DNA of 25,935 bases from Erysipelotrichaceae bacterium UBA2227 (GCA_002348095.1 DDYT01000034.1:1-25935), one strand, 5' to 3'; positions 14,912 to 23,414 are shown, numbered from the stretch's first letter. Notes: generated by a model from the letters alone, not told the origin. Program-made: numbers and translations.

Positions 14912-16361
14912 TGACAAGTATCGGTGTATCCTTTACTATGTCGGAACTTTATGTAAATTCGTTTCAATTGTTTTGCTTATACCTCTGTTCAGTCTGCTGT
15001 TTTATCCGGCTGAATGGTATCAGGGGTTATATTTTCTTATATCAGCCGTGCTGTCTTATACTGTGTCACTCGTTTTTGTTTCAATCGGGAAAAATCATAA
15101 ACAGAAAAAATTAGTCAATGGTCAAGATGCGATCATCGTAGTTCTTTCGTGGATGTTGGCCGTCATATTTTCTGCTTTACCTTTTTTACTCTCTGGACAG
15201 CTGCCATTTACAGGATCGATATTCGAGGCTGTCAGCGGGTGGACAACAACAGGATTGTCTGTAGTTGATGTTGTCAAGGTTCCGGCAATTTACCTGTTGC
15301 ACAGAAGTGTGATTCAGTTTTTTGGCGGAGTAGGACTGGTTTTGGTGGTCTTCGCCATTTTGTCGGAAACCTACGGTATGCGCCTTTTCTCAGCGGAGGG
15401 ACATAATGATCGTTTAATGCCGAACCTGGCAAAATCAGCCCGAATGGTCATGATGATTTACTCATTCTATATGTTTGCAGGAGTGCTGCTTTATGTTGCC
15501 TTTGGAATGCCGCTGTTTGATGCTCTCAATATTTCGATGGCAGCACTTTCAACCGGAGGATTTGCGGTAACTCCGGATAGTATCCATGCCTATAAAAGTT
15601 TTCCAATAGAAATCATTACGATCGTCCTGATGATTTTAGGGAATACGAATTTCGCAGGTCATCTCCTTTTGGTCAATCGCCGTTACAAACAGGTTGTGAA
15701 AATGGATGAAGTCAGGTTCGTGTTTATAGCTCTGCTATTTGGTACAGTCTTGCTGTCGTTGATCGGTTTCTTTACACAGACGATAACTATACGACAGGCA
15801 CTCTTTGAAACAGCATCAGCCATTACTACTACGGGGTTTTCGATTACGGTCTACTCACATTGGCGTCCGTTTGCTGTGCTGATTCTGATAACATTTATGG
15901 TCATTGGCGGTGGCAGCGGATCAACTGCCGGAGGTATGAAGCAATTCCGTTTCGTCATTATGCTTCGTTCACTTATGTTAAGTATCCGAAAGCGGTTTTT
16001 GCCTAAGCAAGTCATCAAAGATGTCATGTTGAATCAGGCGGAAGGTTCTAAAGCACTGGATCTGCCCTATGTTCTTGATGTTTATCATTTTGCATTTCTT
16101 TATCTGTTGATCCTGCTTTGCGGAAGTCTCCTTATCAGTATGTTTGGGTTCACATTCCAAGATTCACTCTTTGAGTTTGCATCTGCTATTGGGACCGTAG
16201 GTACCTCCGTCGGGATTACCTCGATTCATGCTCCGGCATCCGTTTTGTGGATTGAGATTGTCGGAATGATGCTTGGGCGATTGGAGATCATTGTTTATAT
16301 CGTGGCGTTTATTGCTGTCGGAAAGGATGTATCGGTTTCTATCAGAAGAAAGAATGGATAA
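14898..16361 (+). CDS. trkH: TrkH-type potassium uptake channel subunit
   Basis: This 487-residue membrane protein of the Trk/Ktr/HKT superfamily has four repeated helix-pore-helix units. All four filter glycines are visible: W-T-T-T-G-L-S (near residue 115), L-S-T-G-G-F (about 220), T-T-T-G-F-S (about 310) and G-T-V-G-T-S (about 433). This is the pattern expected for K+ selectivity. Start at ATG 14898, overlapping the preceding RCK gene, with AAGAAAGG upstream; an ATG far upstream inside that gene is not credible. Together with the two RCK proteins it forms a complete K+ uptake system, probably under control of the adjacent KdpDE-like pair. Confidence 0.95.
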   Translation: MVNISDKYRCILYYVGTLCKFVSIVLLIPLFSLLFYPAEWYQGLYFLISAVLSYTVSLVFVSIGKNHKQKKLVNGQDAIIVVLSWMLAVIFSALPFLLSGQLPFTGSIFEAVSGWTTTGLSVVDVVKVPAIYLLHRSVIQFFGGVGLVLVVFAILSETYGMRLFSAEGHNDRLMPNLAKSARMVMMIYSFYMFAGVLLYVAFGMPLFDALNISMAALSTGGFAVTPDSIHAYKSFPIEIITIVLMILGNTNFAGHLLLVNRRYKQVVKMDEVRFVFIALLFGTVLLSLIGFFTQTITIRQALFETASAITTTGFSITVYSHWRPFAVLILITFMVIGGGSGSTAGGMKQFRFVIMLRSLMLSIRKRFLPKQVIKDVMLNQAEGSKALDLPYVLDVYHFAFLYLLILLCGSLLISMFGFTFQDSLFEFASAIGTVGTSVGITSIHAPASVLWIEIVGMMLGRLEIIVYIVAFIAVGKDVSVSIRRKNG

Positions 16362-16387
16362 TGTCACAATGTTATCCTCTTTTTTTT
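16356..16387 (+). terminator. terminator after trkH
   Basis: GGATAA / TTATCC, extended by G-T wobble pairs, closes a small loop and is followed by an extended T run. The stem overlaps the trkH stop codon. Confidence 0.75.
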
Positions 16388-16408
16388 GAAAAGTCCTTAA
16401 GATATAAT
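16380..16408 (+). promoter_or_regulatory. weak promoter candidate for the glycosyltransferase-like gene
   Basis: A perfect TATAAT stands at 16403-16408. Only a T run fits the -35 place at 17 bases, so the call relies on the -10 box. Confidence 0.4.
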
Positions 16409-16433
16409 AAATACAGAAGACAGAGGTGAAAAT

Positions 16434-17354
16434 ATGCAACTCACCATCGGATTTCATTATCAGCATCAGCCTTCGGACATACAGGGATTTTTAGACTGGA
16501 TCAATTCATTGCCGCTTGATGCCTGTGAACTGATTGTGGTCGATGACCGGCCTGAAGAAGGGGACCTGGAGTTCCTCAAAAAGTATCCGTTTGATAAACA
16601 TGTGGAGATCAGGCTTGTCTCTTTTTCGCTTCAGGGGAAGGCCAACGCCTACAATCACATTGTTGATCAGGCGAAGCATCCGTACTTAATGTTTGTGACC
16701 GCTCAGCACCGCTTTGACGCAACACAAATAAAAGACATGGTACAGCTATTGCAAAGCAAAGCGGCCGATGTGGTCGTTGCACCGATTGATCACAAGCATC
16801 TGCCATGGCATCAGAGGCGCGCCTATCCTAAACCGTTTACCCAGATTCATTCGATCTTTGATGATCCTTCGTTATTGGTCTCATTCACCGACACGATTTA
16901 CGGAAAAATTTTCAATGTCGATTTTCTTAAACAAAACAGAGTGCACTTCATGGAGTTTGACACGATGCTGGGCATTCCGTTTTTGAGCACGGTATATGCC
17001 TACAGGGCTAAGATTGCTTATGCATATTGGCTCAGTCTGGATCTGGGTACGGAGATGTTTGAGCAGGGGCATAAAGACATATTCAAAGCGCTTGATAAGA
17101 TCGTTTCTTTGTACCGTCGTATGCATATCGATGATTTGTTCGCTAAGGAGCTCAATTATCTGATTTTGCGTAAAATAATCGTAAATAATGTGCTTGTAAG
17201 CAAAGAACTCAAAAAAGATGAGCGAACCCTTTTGCTTAAGCAATGTAAGAATTATATCAAACGGCGGGGAGTCGTTTGGGATAATCCGTATTTCGCTGCG
17301 GATGATAAATGGCTACGTCTGAATTATCATTATGTCAAGATGATTATCGGCTAA
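16434..17354 (+). CDS. glycosyltransferase family 2-like protein
   Basis: This 306-residue cytoplasmic protein has the GT-A start of family 2: a first strand, then L-I-V-V-D-D-R-P (residues about 34-41), then Q-G-K-A-N-A-Y-N in the place of the usual G-x-x-x-A-x-N segment. Where family 2 enzymes have the metal-binding D-x-D, this one has T-A-Q-H-R-F-D, so the acidic pair is missing. The C-terminal 100 residues are basic and helical, as in teichoic-acid or capsule enzymes of this fold. GAGGTGAA precedes the ATG. It is a single-gene unit between two terminators. It may be a divergent or inactive transferase; donor and acceptor are unknown. Confidence 0.6.
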   Translation: MQLTIGFHYQHQPSDIQGFLDWINSLPLDACELIVVDDRPEEGDLEFLKKYPFDKHVEIRLVSFSLQGKANAYNHIVDQAKHPYLMFVTAQHRFDATQIKDMVQLLQSKAADVVVAPIDHKHLPWHQRRAYPKPFTQIHSIFDDPSLLVSFTDTIYGKIFNVDFLKQNRVHFMEFDTMLGIPFLSTVYAYRAKIAYAYWLSLDLGTEMFEQGHKDIFKALDKIVSLYRRMHIDDLFAKELNYLILRKIIVNNVLVSKELKKDERTLLLKQCKNYIKRRGVVWDNPYFAADDKWLRLNYHYVKMIIG

Positions 17355-17373
17355 AGAGGGAAACCTCTTTTTT
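17353..17373 (+). terminator. terminator after the glycosyltransferase-like gene
   Basis: AAAGAGG / CCTCTTT with a GAAA loop and a T run, overlapping the stop codon. Confidence 0.9.
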
Positions 17374-17384
17374 ATGATGAAATA

Positions 17385-17435
17385 TTTACATTTAATAATG
17401 TAAAAAAAACATGTTAAATGAAAAATAATGTAAAA
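17385..17435. repeat. repeats upstream of the oppA promoter, possible operator
   Basis: TTTACAT (17385-17391) and ATGTAAA (17398-17404) form an inverted repeat. The 12-mer AATAATGTAAAA occurs at 17394-17405 and again at 17424-17435, a 30-base period close to three helical turns. The second copy ends five bases before the -35 box, the place of an activator or repressor site. Confidence 0.45.
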
Positions 17436-17440
17436 TTAGA

Positions 17441-17468
17441 TTGACATCTTCTTTCAACGGCGTATAAT
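17441..17468 (+). promoter_or_regulatory. sigma-A promoter of oppA
   Basis: TTGACA (17441-17446) and TATAAT (17463-17468) are both exact consensus with a 16-base spacer, followed by AAGGAGA and the oppA ATG. A strong promoter is expected for an abundant binding protein. Confidence 0.9.
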
Positions 17469-17491
17469 AACAATATCAAAGGAGAAAGAAT

Positions 17492-19123
17492 ATGAAATTT
17501 CTAACAAGATTATGGACTTTGTTGTTGATTTCCTTCTTGGTTGTCGGTTGTACCGGCGGCAAAGTTGATGGAGAAGATTTGGTTTTAAAGGTTGCTAAGA
17601 GCAGTGATGTAATTTCTCTGGATACCCACGTCGCTACCGACGGAGTCTCTTTTGAAGTCATCAAAGCATTTACCGAAGGTTTGGTCGAATACGATGCGGC
17701 CGGAAATATTATCGCCGGTGTTGCCAAAGCATGGGACGTATCGGCTGACGGTAAAGTTTATACCTTTACGTTACGTGAAGACGCCTTTTGGTCCAACGGG
17801 ACGAAAGTAACGGCTGCGGATTTCGTATACGGATTCCAACGCTTGGCTGATCCCGCAAAAACGCACCAATACTCTTACTTGGTCGATTCACTGAAGATTG
17901 CCAATGGCGCAGCTGTTTTAGCCGGAACCAAACCGGTCAGCGATCTTGGCGTCAAGGCAGAAGGTGATTTCAAGTTTGTGGTCACCTTGGATGAAGCCGT
18001 TCCGTATTTCATGCAGTTAATGACCTTCCCGTCGTTTCATCCGGTCAACAAGGCATTTGCTGAGGCTGCCGGTGACAAATATGCGACGACCGTAGAATTT
18101 CTGATTTCCAACGGGCCGTTTGTTTTGACCGAATGGATTTCCGGAAGTCTGATCAAATTCAAGAAAAACGATAAGTATTGGGATAAAGCGGCTGTCAAAC
18201 TTGACGGACTTGAATTCCAAATCTTTAAAGATTATCAAAGTGCAGCATTGGAATATGAAACCGGGAATATCGATGTAACCGCGATTACATCCAACATCGT
18301 TGACCGCTATAAAAACGATGCCGGCTACACCGAAGTGAAGTTGGGTTATGTGTGGTTCTTATCACCGAACCAGCTGAATGTCACCATGCAAAACAAAAAC
18401 CTGCGGTTAGCACTGGCTCACGCATTTGACAGAACGCACATTGCCGAAAAATTACTGGGTGACGGGTCGATCGTTGCCGGCGGTATCGTTTCTTCCGGAT
18501 TGGTGACCGGTCCTAACGGTAAAGATTTCCGGGAAGATTCCGGTGTGTTCCAGACGATGGATGTAGCCAAAGCCAAAGCTTTCTGGGAAGCTGCGAAAAC
18601 TGAATTGGGTGTTACGGCTCTTACGATCGAACTGCTTGTCGGCTCTCCGGAAACGGATACCGGTTTGGCAGTCGGTACGGCTGAGTTCTTAAAATCTGAG
18701 TTTGAGAAGAACTTACCGGGATTGACGGTCAATATCAAGACCACGATCAAAAAAGACCGCTTGGATCTTATGAACAAAGGTGAATATCAGTTGGGACTGA
18801 CCCGTTGGGGTCCGGACTTCGCTGATCCTCTGACCTACCTGAAAGACTTGTTTGAAACCGGATCACCTTACAACTATCCGAGATTCTCTGTTGCTGAGTA
18901 TGATGCGATCATTGCTTCGGTATCGCCGGGAGGAACTTTGGCTGCCGATCTCAATGTCCGTTGGGATACCCTGAAGCAGGCTGAAGCCTTCTTGTTGGGT
19001 GAAGCGGGTGTCATTCCGGCATGGCAGACAGGTACTGCAATGCTGATCAGCACGAAAGTTACCGGAATTGAATATCACGTAGTCGGAATGCCTTGCTACA
19101 AGCGCGCCACGAAAGTTAAGTAG
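17492..19123 (+). CDS. oppA: OppA, oligopeptide-binding lipoprotein
   Basis: This is the extracytoplasmic solute-binding protein that captures peptides and delivers them to OppBC. It is 543 residues long, normal for OppA. A lipoprotein signal runs from residue 1 to the lipobox V-V-G-C, so Cys20 would be lipidated and anchor the protein in the membrane. Family patterns follow: L-D-T-H near residue 45, the core motif around A-K-A-W-D-V-S-A-D-G-K-V-Y-T-F-T-L-R, then F-W-S-N-G and a W-G-P-D-F-A-D-P segment late in the protein. A strong promoter lies upstream and a hairpin separates it from oppB, fitting high expression of the binding protein relative to the permease. Confidence 0.95.
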   Translation: MKFLTRLWTLLLISFLVVGCTGGKVDGEDLVLKVAKSSDVISLDTHVATDGVSFEVIKAFTEGLVEYDAAGNIIAGVAKAWDVSADGKVYTFTLREDAFWSNGTKVTAADFVYGFQRLADPAKTHQYSYLVDSLKIANGAAVLAGTKPVSDLGVKAEGDFKFVVTLDEAVPYFMQLMTFPSFHPVNKAFAEAAGDKYATTVEFLISNGPFVLTEWISGSLIKFKKNDKYWDKAAVKLDGLEFQIFKDYQSAALEYETGNIDVTAITSNIVDRYKNDAGYTEVKLGYVWFLSPNQLNVTMQNKNLRLALAHAFDRTHIAEKLLGDGSIVAGGIVSSGLVTGPNGKDFREDSGVFQTMDVAKAKAFWEAAKTELGVTALTIELLVGSPETDTGLAVGTAEFLKSEFEKNLPGLTVNIKTTIKKDRLDLMNKGEYQLGLTRWGPDFADPLTYLKDLFETGSPYNYPRFSVAEYDAIIASVSPGGTLAADLNVRWDTLKQAEAFLLGEAGVIPAWQTGTAMLISTKVTGIEYHVVGMPCYKRATKVK

Positions 19124-19128
19124 TATTC

Positions 19129-19154
19129 AGGGCCCACATCGGGCCCTTTGTTTT
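19129..19154 (+). terminator. partial terminator between oppA and oppB
   Basis: Stem AGGGCCC / GGGCCCT with a five-base loop, then TTTGTTTT. The rest of the operon starts 17 bases later without a visible promoter, so read-through probably sets the oppA to oppBCDF ratio. Confidence 0.85.
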
Positions 19155-19171
19155 ACAGAAAGGAGTAAGCC

Positions 19172-20107
19172 ATGCTGAAGTACATTTCAAAACGGGTTTT
19201 CTGGTCGATTGTCACATTGCTGATCATCATTTTCATCCTGTTTCTCTTGCTTCAATTTATGCCCGGAACACCGTTTGATGATGAGAAGCTGACCGAAGCC
19301 CAACGAATTATCATGTATGCCAAATACGGTCTTGATGCCCCATTTTGGCAGCGTTTCGGTATATATCTCAAAAACATCCTGTTAGAGGGGGATTTTGGGA
19401 TCTCTTTGGCCTTACAGAAAAACCAATTGGTACAGGATATCGTGTTGCCGCGGTTAGGTATTTCTGTGCGGATCGGCTTACAGGCTTTGATCCTGGGGAC
19501 TACGATGGGTATTCTTTATGGGGTTCTGTCCGGTTCAAATAAGAACACTTGGATTGATACGGCAACGACATTTGTTGCGGTATTGGGTGTCAGTATTCCC
19601 TCGTATGTCTTTGCTTTACTGCTCAGTTATTTCTTCGGATATAAATGGCGCATTTTCAGTATCACTTACCGTCACGGCACACCGTTTTTATCATCGATCT
19701 TGCCGACGATCTCCTTGTCGATGTTTGTCATGGCGCAGACCACCCGGTTTTTACGCACCGAACTGATCGAAGTGCTGTCCTCCGAATATATCAAACTGGT
19801 TGAGGCCAAAGGGGTCAAACGCCTGAAAGTTATATTCCGTCACGGCATCCGAAATGCTTTGATATCCGTAGTTACTATTTTAGGTCCTCTGACCGTCACC
19901 CTGATGACCGGATCGCTGGTCGTTGAGCGGGTGTACGGTGTGCCGGGGATAGGGGATTTGCTGGTGGAAGGCATTCTTACCAATGATTTCAATGTCATTG
20001 TCATGATTGCATTTATTTACAGTGCTTTGTATATCACGATGAATCTTGCGGTCGATATCCTTTACGGTATCATCGATCCGCGCATTCGCGTGGCGAAGGG
20101 AGGTTAA
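19172..20107 (+). CDS. oppB: OppB, oligopeptide ABC transporter permease
   Basis: This 311-residue membrane protein has the classic N-terminus M-L-K-Y-I-S-K-R, a conserved F-x-x-x-x-x-P-G-T-P-F segment and about six helices. Its cytoplasmic EAA loop (S-S-E-Y-I-K-L-V-E-A-K-G-V-K) contacts the ATPase subunits. With OppC it forms the peptide channel. AAAGGAGT precedes the ATG. Its stop is one base from the oppC start. Confidence 0.95.
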   Translation: MLKYISKRVFWSIVTLLIIIFILFLLLQFMPGTPFDDEKLTEAQRIIMYAKYGLDAPFWQRFGIYLKNILLEGDFGISLALQKNQLVQDIVLPRLGISVRIGLQALILGTTMGILYGVLSGSNKNTWIDTATTFVAVLGVSIPSYVFALLLSYFFGYKWRIFSITYRHGTPFLSSILPTISLSMFVMAQTTRFLRTELIEVLSSEYIKLVEAKGVKRLKVIFRHGIRNALISVVTILGPLTVTLMTGSLVVERVYGVPGIGDLLVEGILTNDFNVIVMIAFIYSALYITMNLAVDILYGIIDPRIRVAKGG

Positions 20108-20108
20108 C

Positions 20109-21113
20109 ATGGAAAATATCAGTAAAGAAATGTTTACTCCGGTGCTCACGCAGGATCATCAGATTCAGGAAATGGTCTTTGATACCGGAGCTACCTTTTT
20201 CAAGGATGCCTGGAAGCGGTTTAGTAAAAACAAGGGCGGGGTCATCGGCTTGGCTGCCATCATTTTCATTTTAACCATGGCGCTGATTGGTCCGCTGATC
20301 GGTACCCATGTGTACAATGAGCTGATTGCCGAGCACATCGATCTGCCGGCCCGTGTCCCGTTTCTCGAGAATTTCGGCATTTTCGATGGGTCGGTCAACG
20401 GTTTTAATCCGTATATCACCCGTGGACTGACGGATGTGTATTATTGGTTCGGAACCGATAATCTCGGACGCGATTTGTGGGCTCGGGTATGGATGGGAAC
20501 ACGGATATCCTTTTTCGTCGCCTTGGTTGCGGTAGCGATCGATGTCGTTTTCGGAATTACTTATGGGTTGATATCCGGTTATTTCGGCGGGAAGGTCGAT
20601 TTGGTCATGCAGCGCATCGTGGAAATCATTTCCGGGATCCCCAATCTGGTGGTCGTTATTTTGTTGGTGCTGGTGTTAAAGCCGGGGTTGACCTCGATTA
20701 TCTTAGCTCTGATGATCACGGGGTGGATTTCGATGAGTCGGGTCGTGCGGTCTCAGACCCTGAAAATCAAGGAGATGGAGTTTGTATTGGCCGCGAAAAC
20801 CTTGGGTGCATCCTCATTCTTTATCATTGCCAAGGAAGTGTTGCCCAACATCATCGGACAGATCATCGTCATGACGATGTTCTCGATTCCCAGTGCGATT
20901 TTCTATGAGTCATTTCTGGCGTTTATCGGCTTGGGATTACAACCGCCAATCGCTTCTTTGGGCGTACTTATTTCCCGGGGATATTTGGCGATGCTGACCT
21001 ATCCGCACATGGTCACATTTCCGGTTGTCGTATTGTCGACGCTGATGCTCAGTTTCAACTTGGTTGCGGACGGACTGCGGGATGCATTTGATCCGAAAAT
21101 GAAAGGATTTTAG
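20109..21113 (+). CDS. oppC: OppC, oligopeptide ABC transporter permease
   Basis: This is the second permease, 334 residues, with an N-terminal cytoplasmic tail followed by the OppC-type segment F-x-K-N-K-G-G-V-I-G-L. It has F-G-T-D-N-L-G-R-D-L-W-A-R-V before the transmembrane core and an EAA loop V-L-A-A-K-T-L-G-A-S. Start at ATG 20109, with GGGAGG upstream overlapping the end of oppB. It is paired with OppB by family knowledge. Confidence 0.95.
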   Translation: MENISKEMFTPVLTQDHQIQEMVFDTGATFFKDAWKRFSKNKGGVIGLAAIIFILTMALIGPLIGTHVYNELIAEHIDLPARVPFLENFGIFDGSVNGFNPYITRGLTDVYYWFGTDNLGRDLWARVWMGTRISFFVALVAVAIDVVFGITYGLISGYFGGKVDLVMQRIVEIISGIPNLVVVILLVLVLKPGLTSIILALMITGWISMSRVVRSQTLKIKEMEFVLAAKTLGASSFFIIAKEVLPNIIGQIIVMTMFSIPSAIFYESFLAFIGLGLQPPIASLGVLISRGYLAMLTYPHMVTFPVVVLSTLMLSFNLVADGLRDAFDPKMKGF

Positions 21114-21121
21114 GTGAACTT

Positions 21122-22201
21122 ATGGAACAGAAACCGATTCTTGAAGTAAAGAACTTACAAATATCTTTTCAGTTGAATTTCGGGGTCAATCATGTCATCC
21201 GGGATATCAGTTTTCATCTGTACAAAGGGGAAACACTGGCGATCGTCGGGGAGTCGGGTTCGGGTAAGTCCGTTACCACCAAGTCCATTTTGGGTCTGAT
21301 TGATGACAATGGTGCGGTGGAAGTAGGATCCTGTCTTTTTCGGTATCAGAAGGATAATAAGGATATCGAAGTGGACTTGCTGAAATGCGGGAAGGACTAT
21401 TTGCAGAAACATATCCGGGGAAATAAAATTGCGATCATCTTTCAGGATCCGATGACCTCGCTGGATCCGACGATGAAGGTCGGACATCAGATCATGGAGG
21501 GCATGTTGGATCACAGGAAAGTGAAGAATAAAAAAGAAGCGATCCAACGCACTTTGGAATTGTTGGAACTGGTCGGTATCGATCAGCCGGAAAAGCGGAT
21601 CAACCAGTATCCTCACCAGCTGTCCGGCGGTATGCGTCAGCGCGTCGTCATTGCGATTGCCTTGGCGTGTGAGCCGGATGTGCTGATTGCGGATGAACCG
21701 ACGACCGCGTTGGACGTGACGATTCAGTCGCAGATTTTAGAGCTGATTAAGGACATTCAAAAGAAAACCGGGGTTGCGATCATCTTTATTACCCATGACT
21801 TGGGTGTTGTGGCCAATGTGGCCGACCGGGTTGCGGTCATGTATGCAGGGAAGATCGTAGAGACCGGGTTAGCGAGTGAGATTTATTACAATCCGAAACA
21901 TCCGTATACCTGGGGACTGTTATCCAGTATTCCCTCGATGAGCGGGCAAAACGAGGAGATTCTCTCGATTCCGGGAACACCGCCCAACCTGATTCAGCCG
22001 CCCAAAGGCGATGCGTTTGCGTATCGCAGTGATTATGCGATGGCGATAGATTTCCAGGAGCATCCGCCGATGTTTCAGATATCAGAAACGCACTTTGCGG
22101 CGAGCTGGTTGCTTCATCCCGATGCGCCGAAAGTAAATATGCCATCGGTATTGCAATCCAGAATTGATTCTTATAAAAAGCGAGGTGACACCCATGAGTA
22201 A
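21122..22201 (+). CDS. oppD: OppD, oligopeptide ABC transporter ATPase, cysteine motif lost
   Basis: This 359-residue ATPase has Walker A G-E-S-G-S-G-K-S, a Q-loop F-Q-D-P-M-T-S-L-D, signature L-S-G-G-M-R-Q-R, Walker B I-A-D-E-P-T-T-A-L-D and the switch H-D. The C-terminal extension normally carries a four-cysteine pattern (C-x5-C-x6-C-x17-C), known to hold a 4Fe-4S cluster in some homologues. At those positions this protein has Asp297, Ser303, Asp310 and Ser328, with the surrounding residues well conserved. OppD works as a heterodimer with OppF, whose gene overlaps its end by 8 bases. Confidence 0.95.
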   Translation: MEQKPILEVKNLQISFQLNFGVNHVIRDISFHLYKGETLAIVGESGSGKSVTTKSILGLIDDNGAVEVGSCLFRYQKDNKDIEVDLLKCGKDYLQKHIRGNKIAIIFQDPMTSLDPTMKVGHQIMEGMLDHRKVKNKKEAIQRTLELLELVGIDQPEKRINQYPHQLSGGMRQRVVIAIALACEPDVLIADEPTTALDVTIQSQILELIKDIQKKTGVAIIFITHDLGVVANVADRVAVMYAGKIVETGLASEIYYNPKHPYTWGLLSSIPSMSGQNEEILSIPGTPPNLIQPPKGDAFAYRSDYAMAIDFQEHPPMFQISETHFAASWLLHPDAPKVNMPSVLQSRIDSYKKRGDTHE

Positions 22202-23138
22202 TGTCATTTTACAGGTGGATAACCTGAAGCAGTACTTTCGGATCGATCGAAAGACGACAATCAAAGCGGTGGACAATGTTTCCTTTAAAGTGTATGAAGG
22301 GGAAATTTTCAGTGTGGTCGGTGAATCCGGTTCCGGTAAATCAACGCTGGGAAGATCGCTGATTCGGATTTATGATGCCAATGCCGGAGAAGTTACTTTC
22401 TTGGGCAAAAAAATCACCGGAAAGCTCAACGGCGAGTCGATGCGGTTTTTAAGGAAGAACATGCAGATGATCTTTCAGGATCCGATGGCATCGCTCAATC
22501 CGCGTAAAAAAGTGTTGGATACCGTCGCCTTCGGTTTGGATGTCGCAAAGGAAGTTAAGACCAAAGAAGAGCGTAAACAACGTGTCATCGATGTCTTGAA
22601 AAGTGTCGGTTTGAGTGAAGATCATATTACCCGTTATCCTCATATGTTCTCCGGTGGTCAGCGTCAGCGCATCGGGGTTGCGCGGGCATTGGTGATGGAT
22701 CCCAAATTTATCATTGCGGATGAAATCATCAGTGCACTGGATGTGTCCATTCAGGCTCAAGTCATCAATCTGATGCGTAAAATCCAGAAGGAAAAAGGCC
22801 TCACATTGATGTTTATTGCTCATGATCTTTCGATGGTTCGCTATATTTCCGATCGCGTTGCGGTGATGCATTTGGGTCATATCGTTGAGATGGGAACGGT
22901 GGAAGACATCTACGAACATCCGCTCCACCCATATACGAAATCCCTGTTATCCGCAATCCCTCACCCGGATCCCGACAGTGAAAAGCTGAGAAAGCGGGTT
23001 TTATATCATAAGCAGAACATTGATTATAATCACGGTCAGATTCAAGCGCTCAATGACACTCACACCGTGTTGGCAACCAAGGAAGAATTGGATGCCTGGC
23101 AAAAGGGTGATTACAGCGATATATTGGTACAAATGTAG
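22194..23138 (+). CDS. oppF: OppF, oligopeptide ABC transporter ATPase
   Basis: This 314-residue ATPase completes the Opp transporter. It has Walker A G-E-S-G-S-G-K-S, Q-loop F-Q-D-P-M-A-S-L-N-P-R, signature F-S-G-G-Q-R-Q-R and Walker B I-A-D-E-I-I-S-A-L-D. The Pro that normally follows D-E is Ile, a mild deviation. The start at 22194 has CGAGGTG upstream; the C-terminal tail shows H-P-L-H-P-Y-T-K-S-L-L. It is the last gene of the operon, followed by a terminator. Confidence 0.95.
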   Translation: MSNVILQVDNLKQYFRIDRKTTIKAVDNVSFKVYEGEIFSVVGESGSGKSTLGRSLIRIYDANAGEVTFLGKKITGKLNGESMRFLRKNMQMIFQDPMASLNPRKKVLDTVAFGLDVAKEVKTKEERKQRVIDVLKSVGLSEDHITRYPHMFSGGQRQRIGVARALVMDPKFIIADEIISALDVSIQAQVINLMRKIQKEKGLTLMFIAHDLSMVRYISDRVAVMHLGHIVEMGTVEDIYEHPLHPYTKSLLSAIPHPDPDSEKLRKRVLYHKQNIDYNHGQIQALNDTHTVLATKEELDAWQKGDYSDILVQM

Positions 23139-23152
23139 AATCACATACACAA

Positions 23153-23177
23153 GGCTGCACACAGGGTGCAGTCTTTT
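23153..23177 (+). terminator. terminator of the opp operon
   Basis: GGCTGCAC / GTGCAGTC with a five-base loop and a short T run. It marks the end of the conserved region; what follows is accessory. Confidence 0.8.
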
Positions 23178-23196
23178 CAATGCTATCTAGTTATGA

Positions 23197-23334
23197 GTTT
23201 GCATATTGGTTAAGTGGTATAAATTCATGCTTGATACCACAGGGTCCGATACAGTACACTATAGCTATGATAAACAATATGACTTGATTTCAAAATTTGA
23301 GGATTATGGGGTTTTAAAACAATGGAAGATATAA
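23197..23334 (+). pseudogene. remnant of an Rhs/YD-repeat protein
   Basis: The frame is open from the stop at 23194-23196 to the TAA at 23332-23334. It reads L-D-T-T-G-S-D-T-V-H-Y-S-Y-D, then Q-Y-D-L-I-S-K-F-E-D, the pattern of the end of an Rhs core just before a variable toxin tip. An ATG stands at 23227 but without a clear ribosome site. The rest of the core is missing upstream and no toxin domain follows, so it is a fragment, not a working gene. Confidence 0.5.
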
Positions 23335-23414
23335 ATCAAATAATGGATGAATACCGAAGTAATACGAATCATATTTCAAATTTGATCAGAATGCTATTAA
23401 ACCATGAAAATTAA
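23322..23414 (+). CDS. possible 30-residue micro-ORF coupled to the immunity-like gene
   Basis: ATG at 23322 to TAA at 23414, overlapping the next gene by 11 bases. GGGG lies about 10 bases upstream, in a TTTTAAAA setting similar to that before the gene at 24480. The product is short, polar and weakly helical, with no recognisable family. It may be a leader peptide, the last piece of a lost toxin tip, or chance. Confidence 0.25.
   Translation: MEDINQIMDEYRSNTNHISNLIRMLLNHEN

Noticed and set aside
21155..21616. Long minus-strand frame inside oppD
   Set aside because: Opposite a strongly conserved ATPase gene; Walker A and Q-loop lie on the + strand here. No own start signals.
22449..22928. 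Long minus-strand frame inside oppF
   Set aside because: Shadow of the conserved ATPase frame, no recognisable protein.
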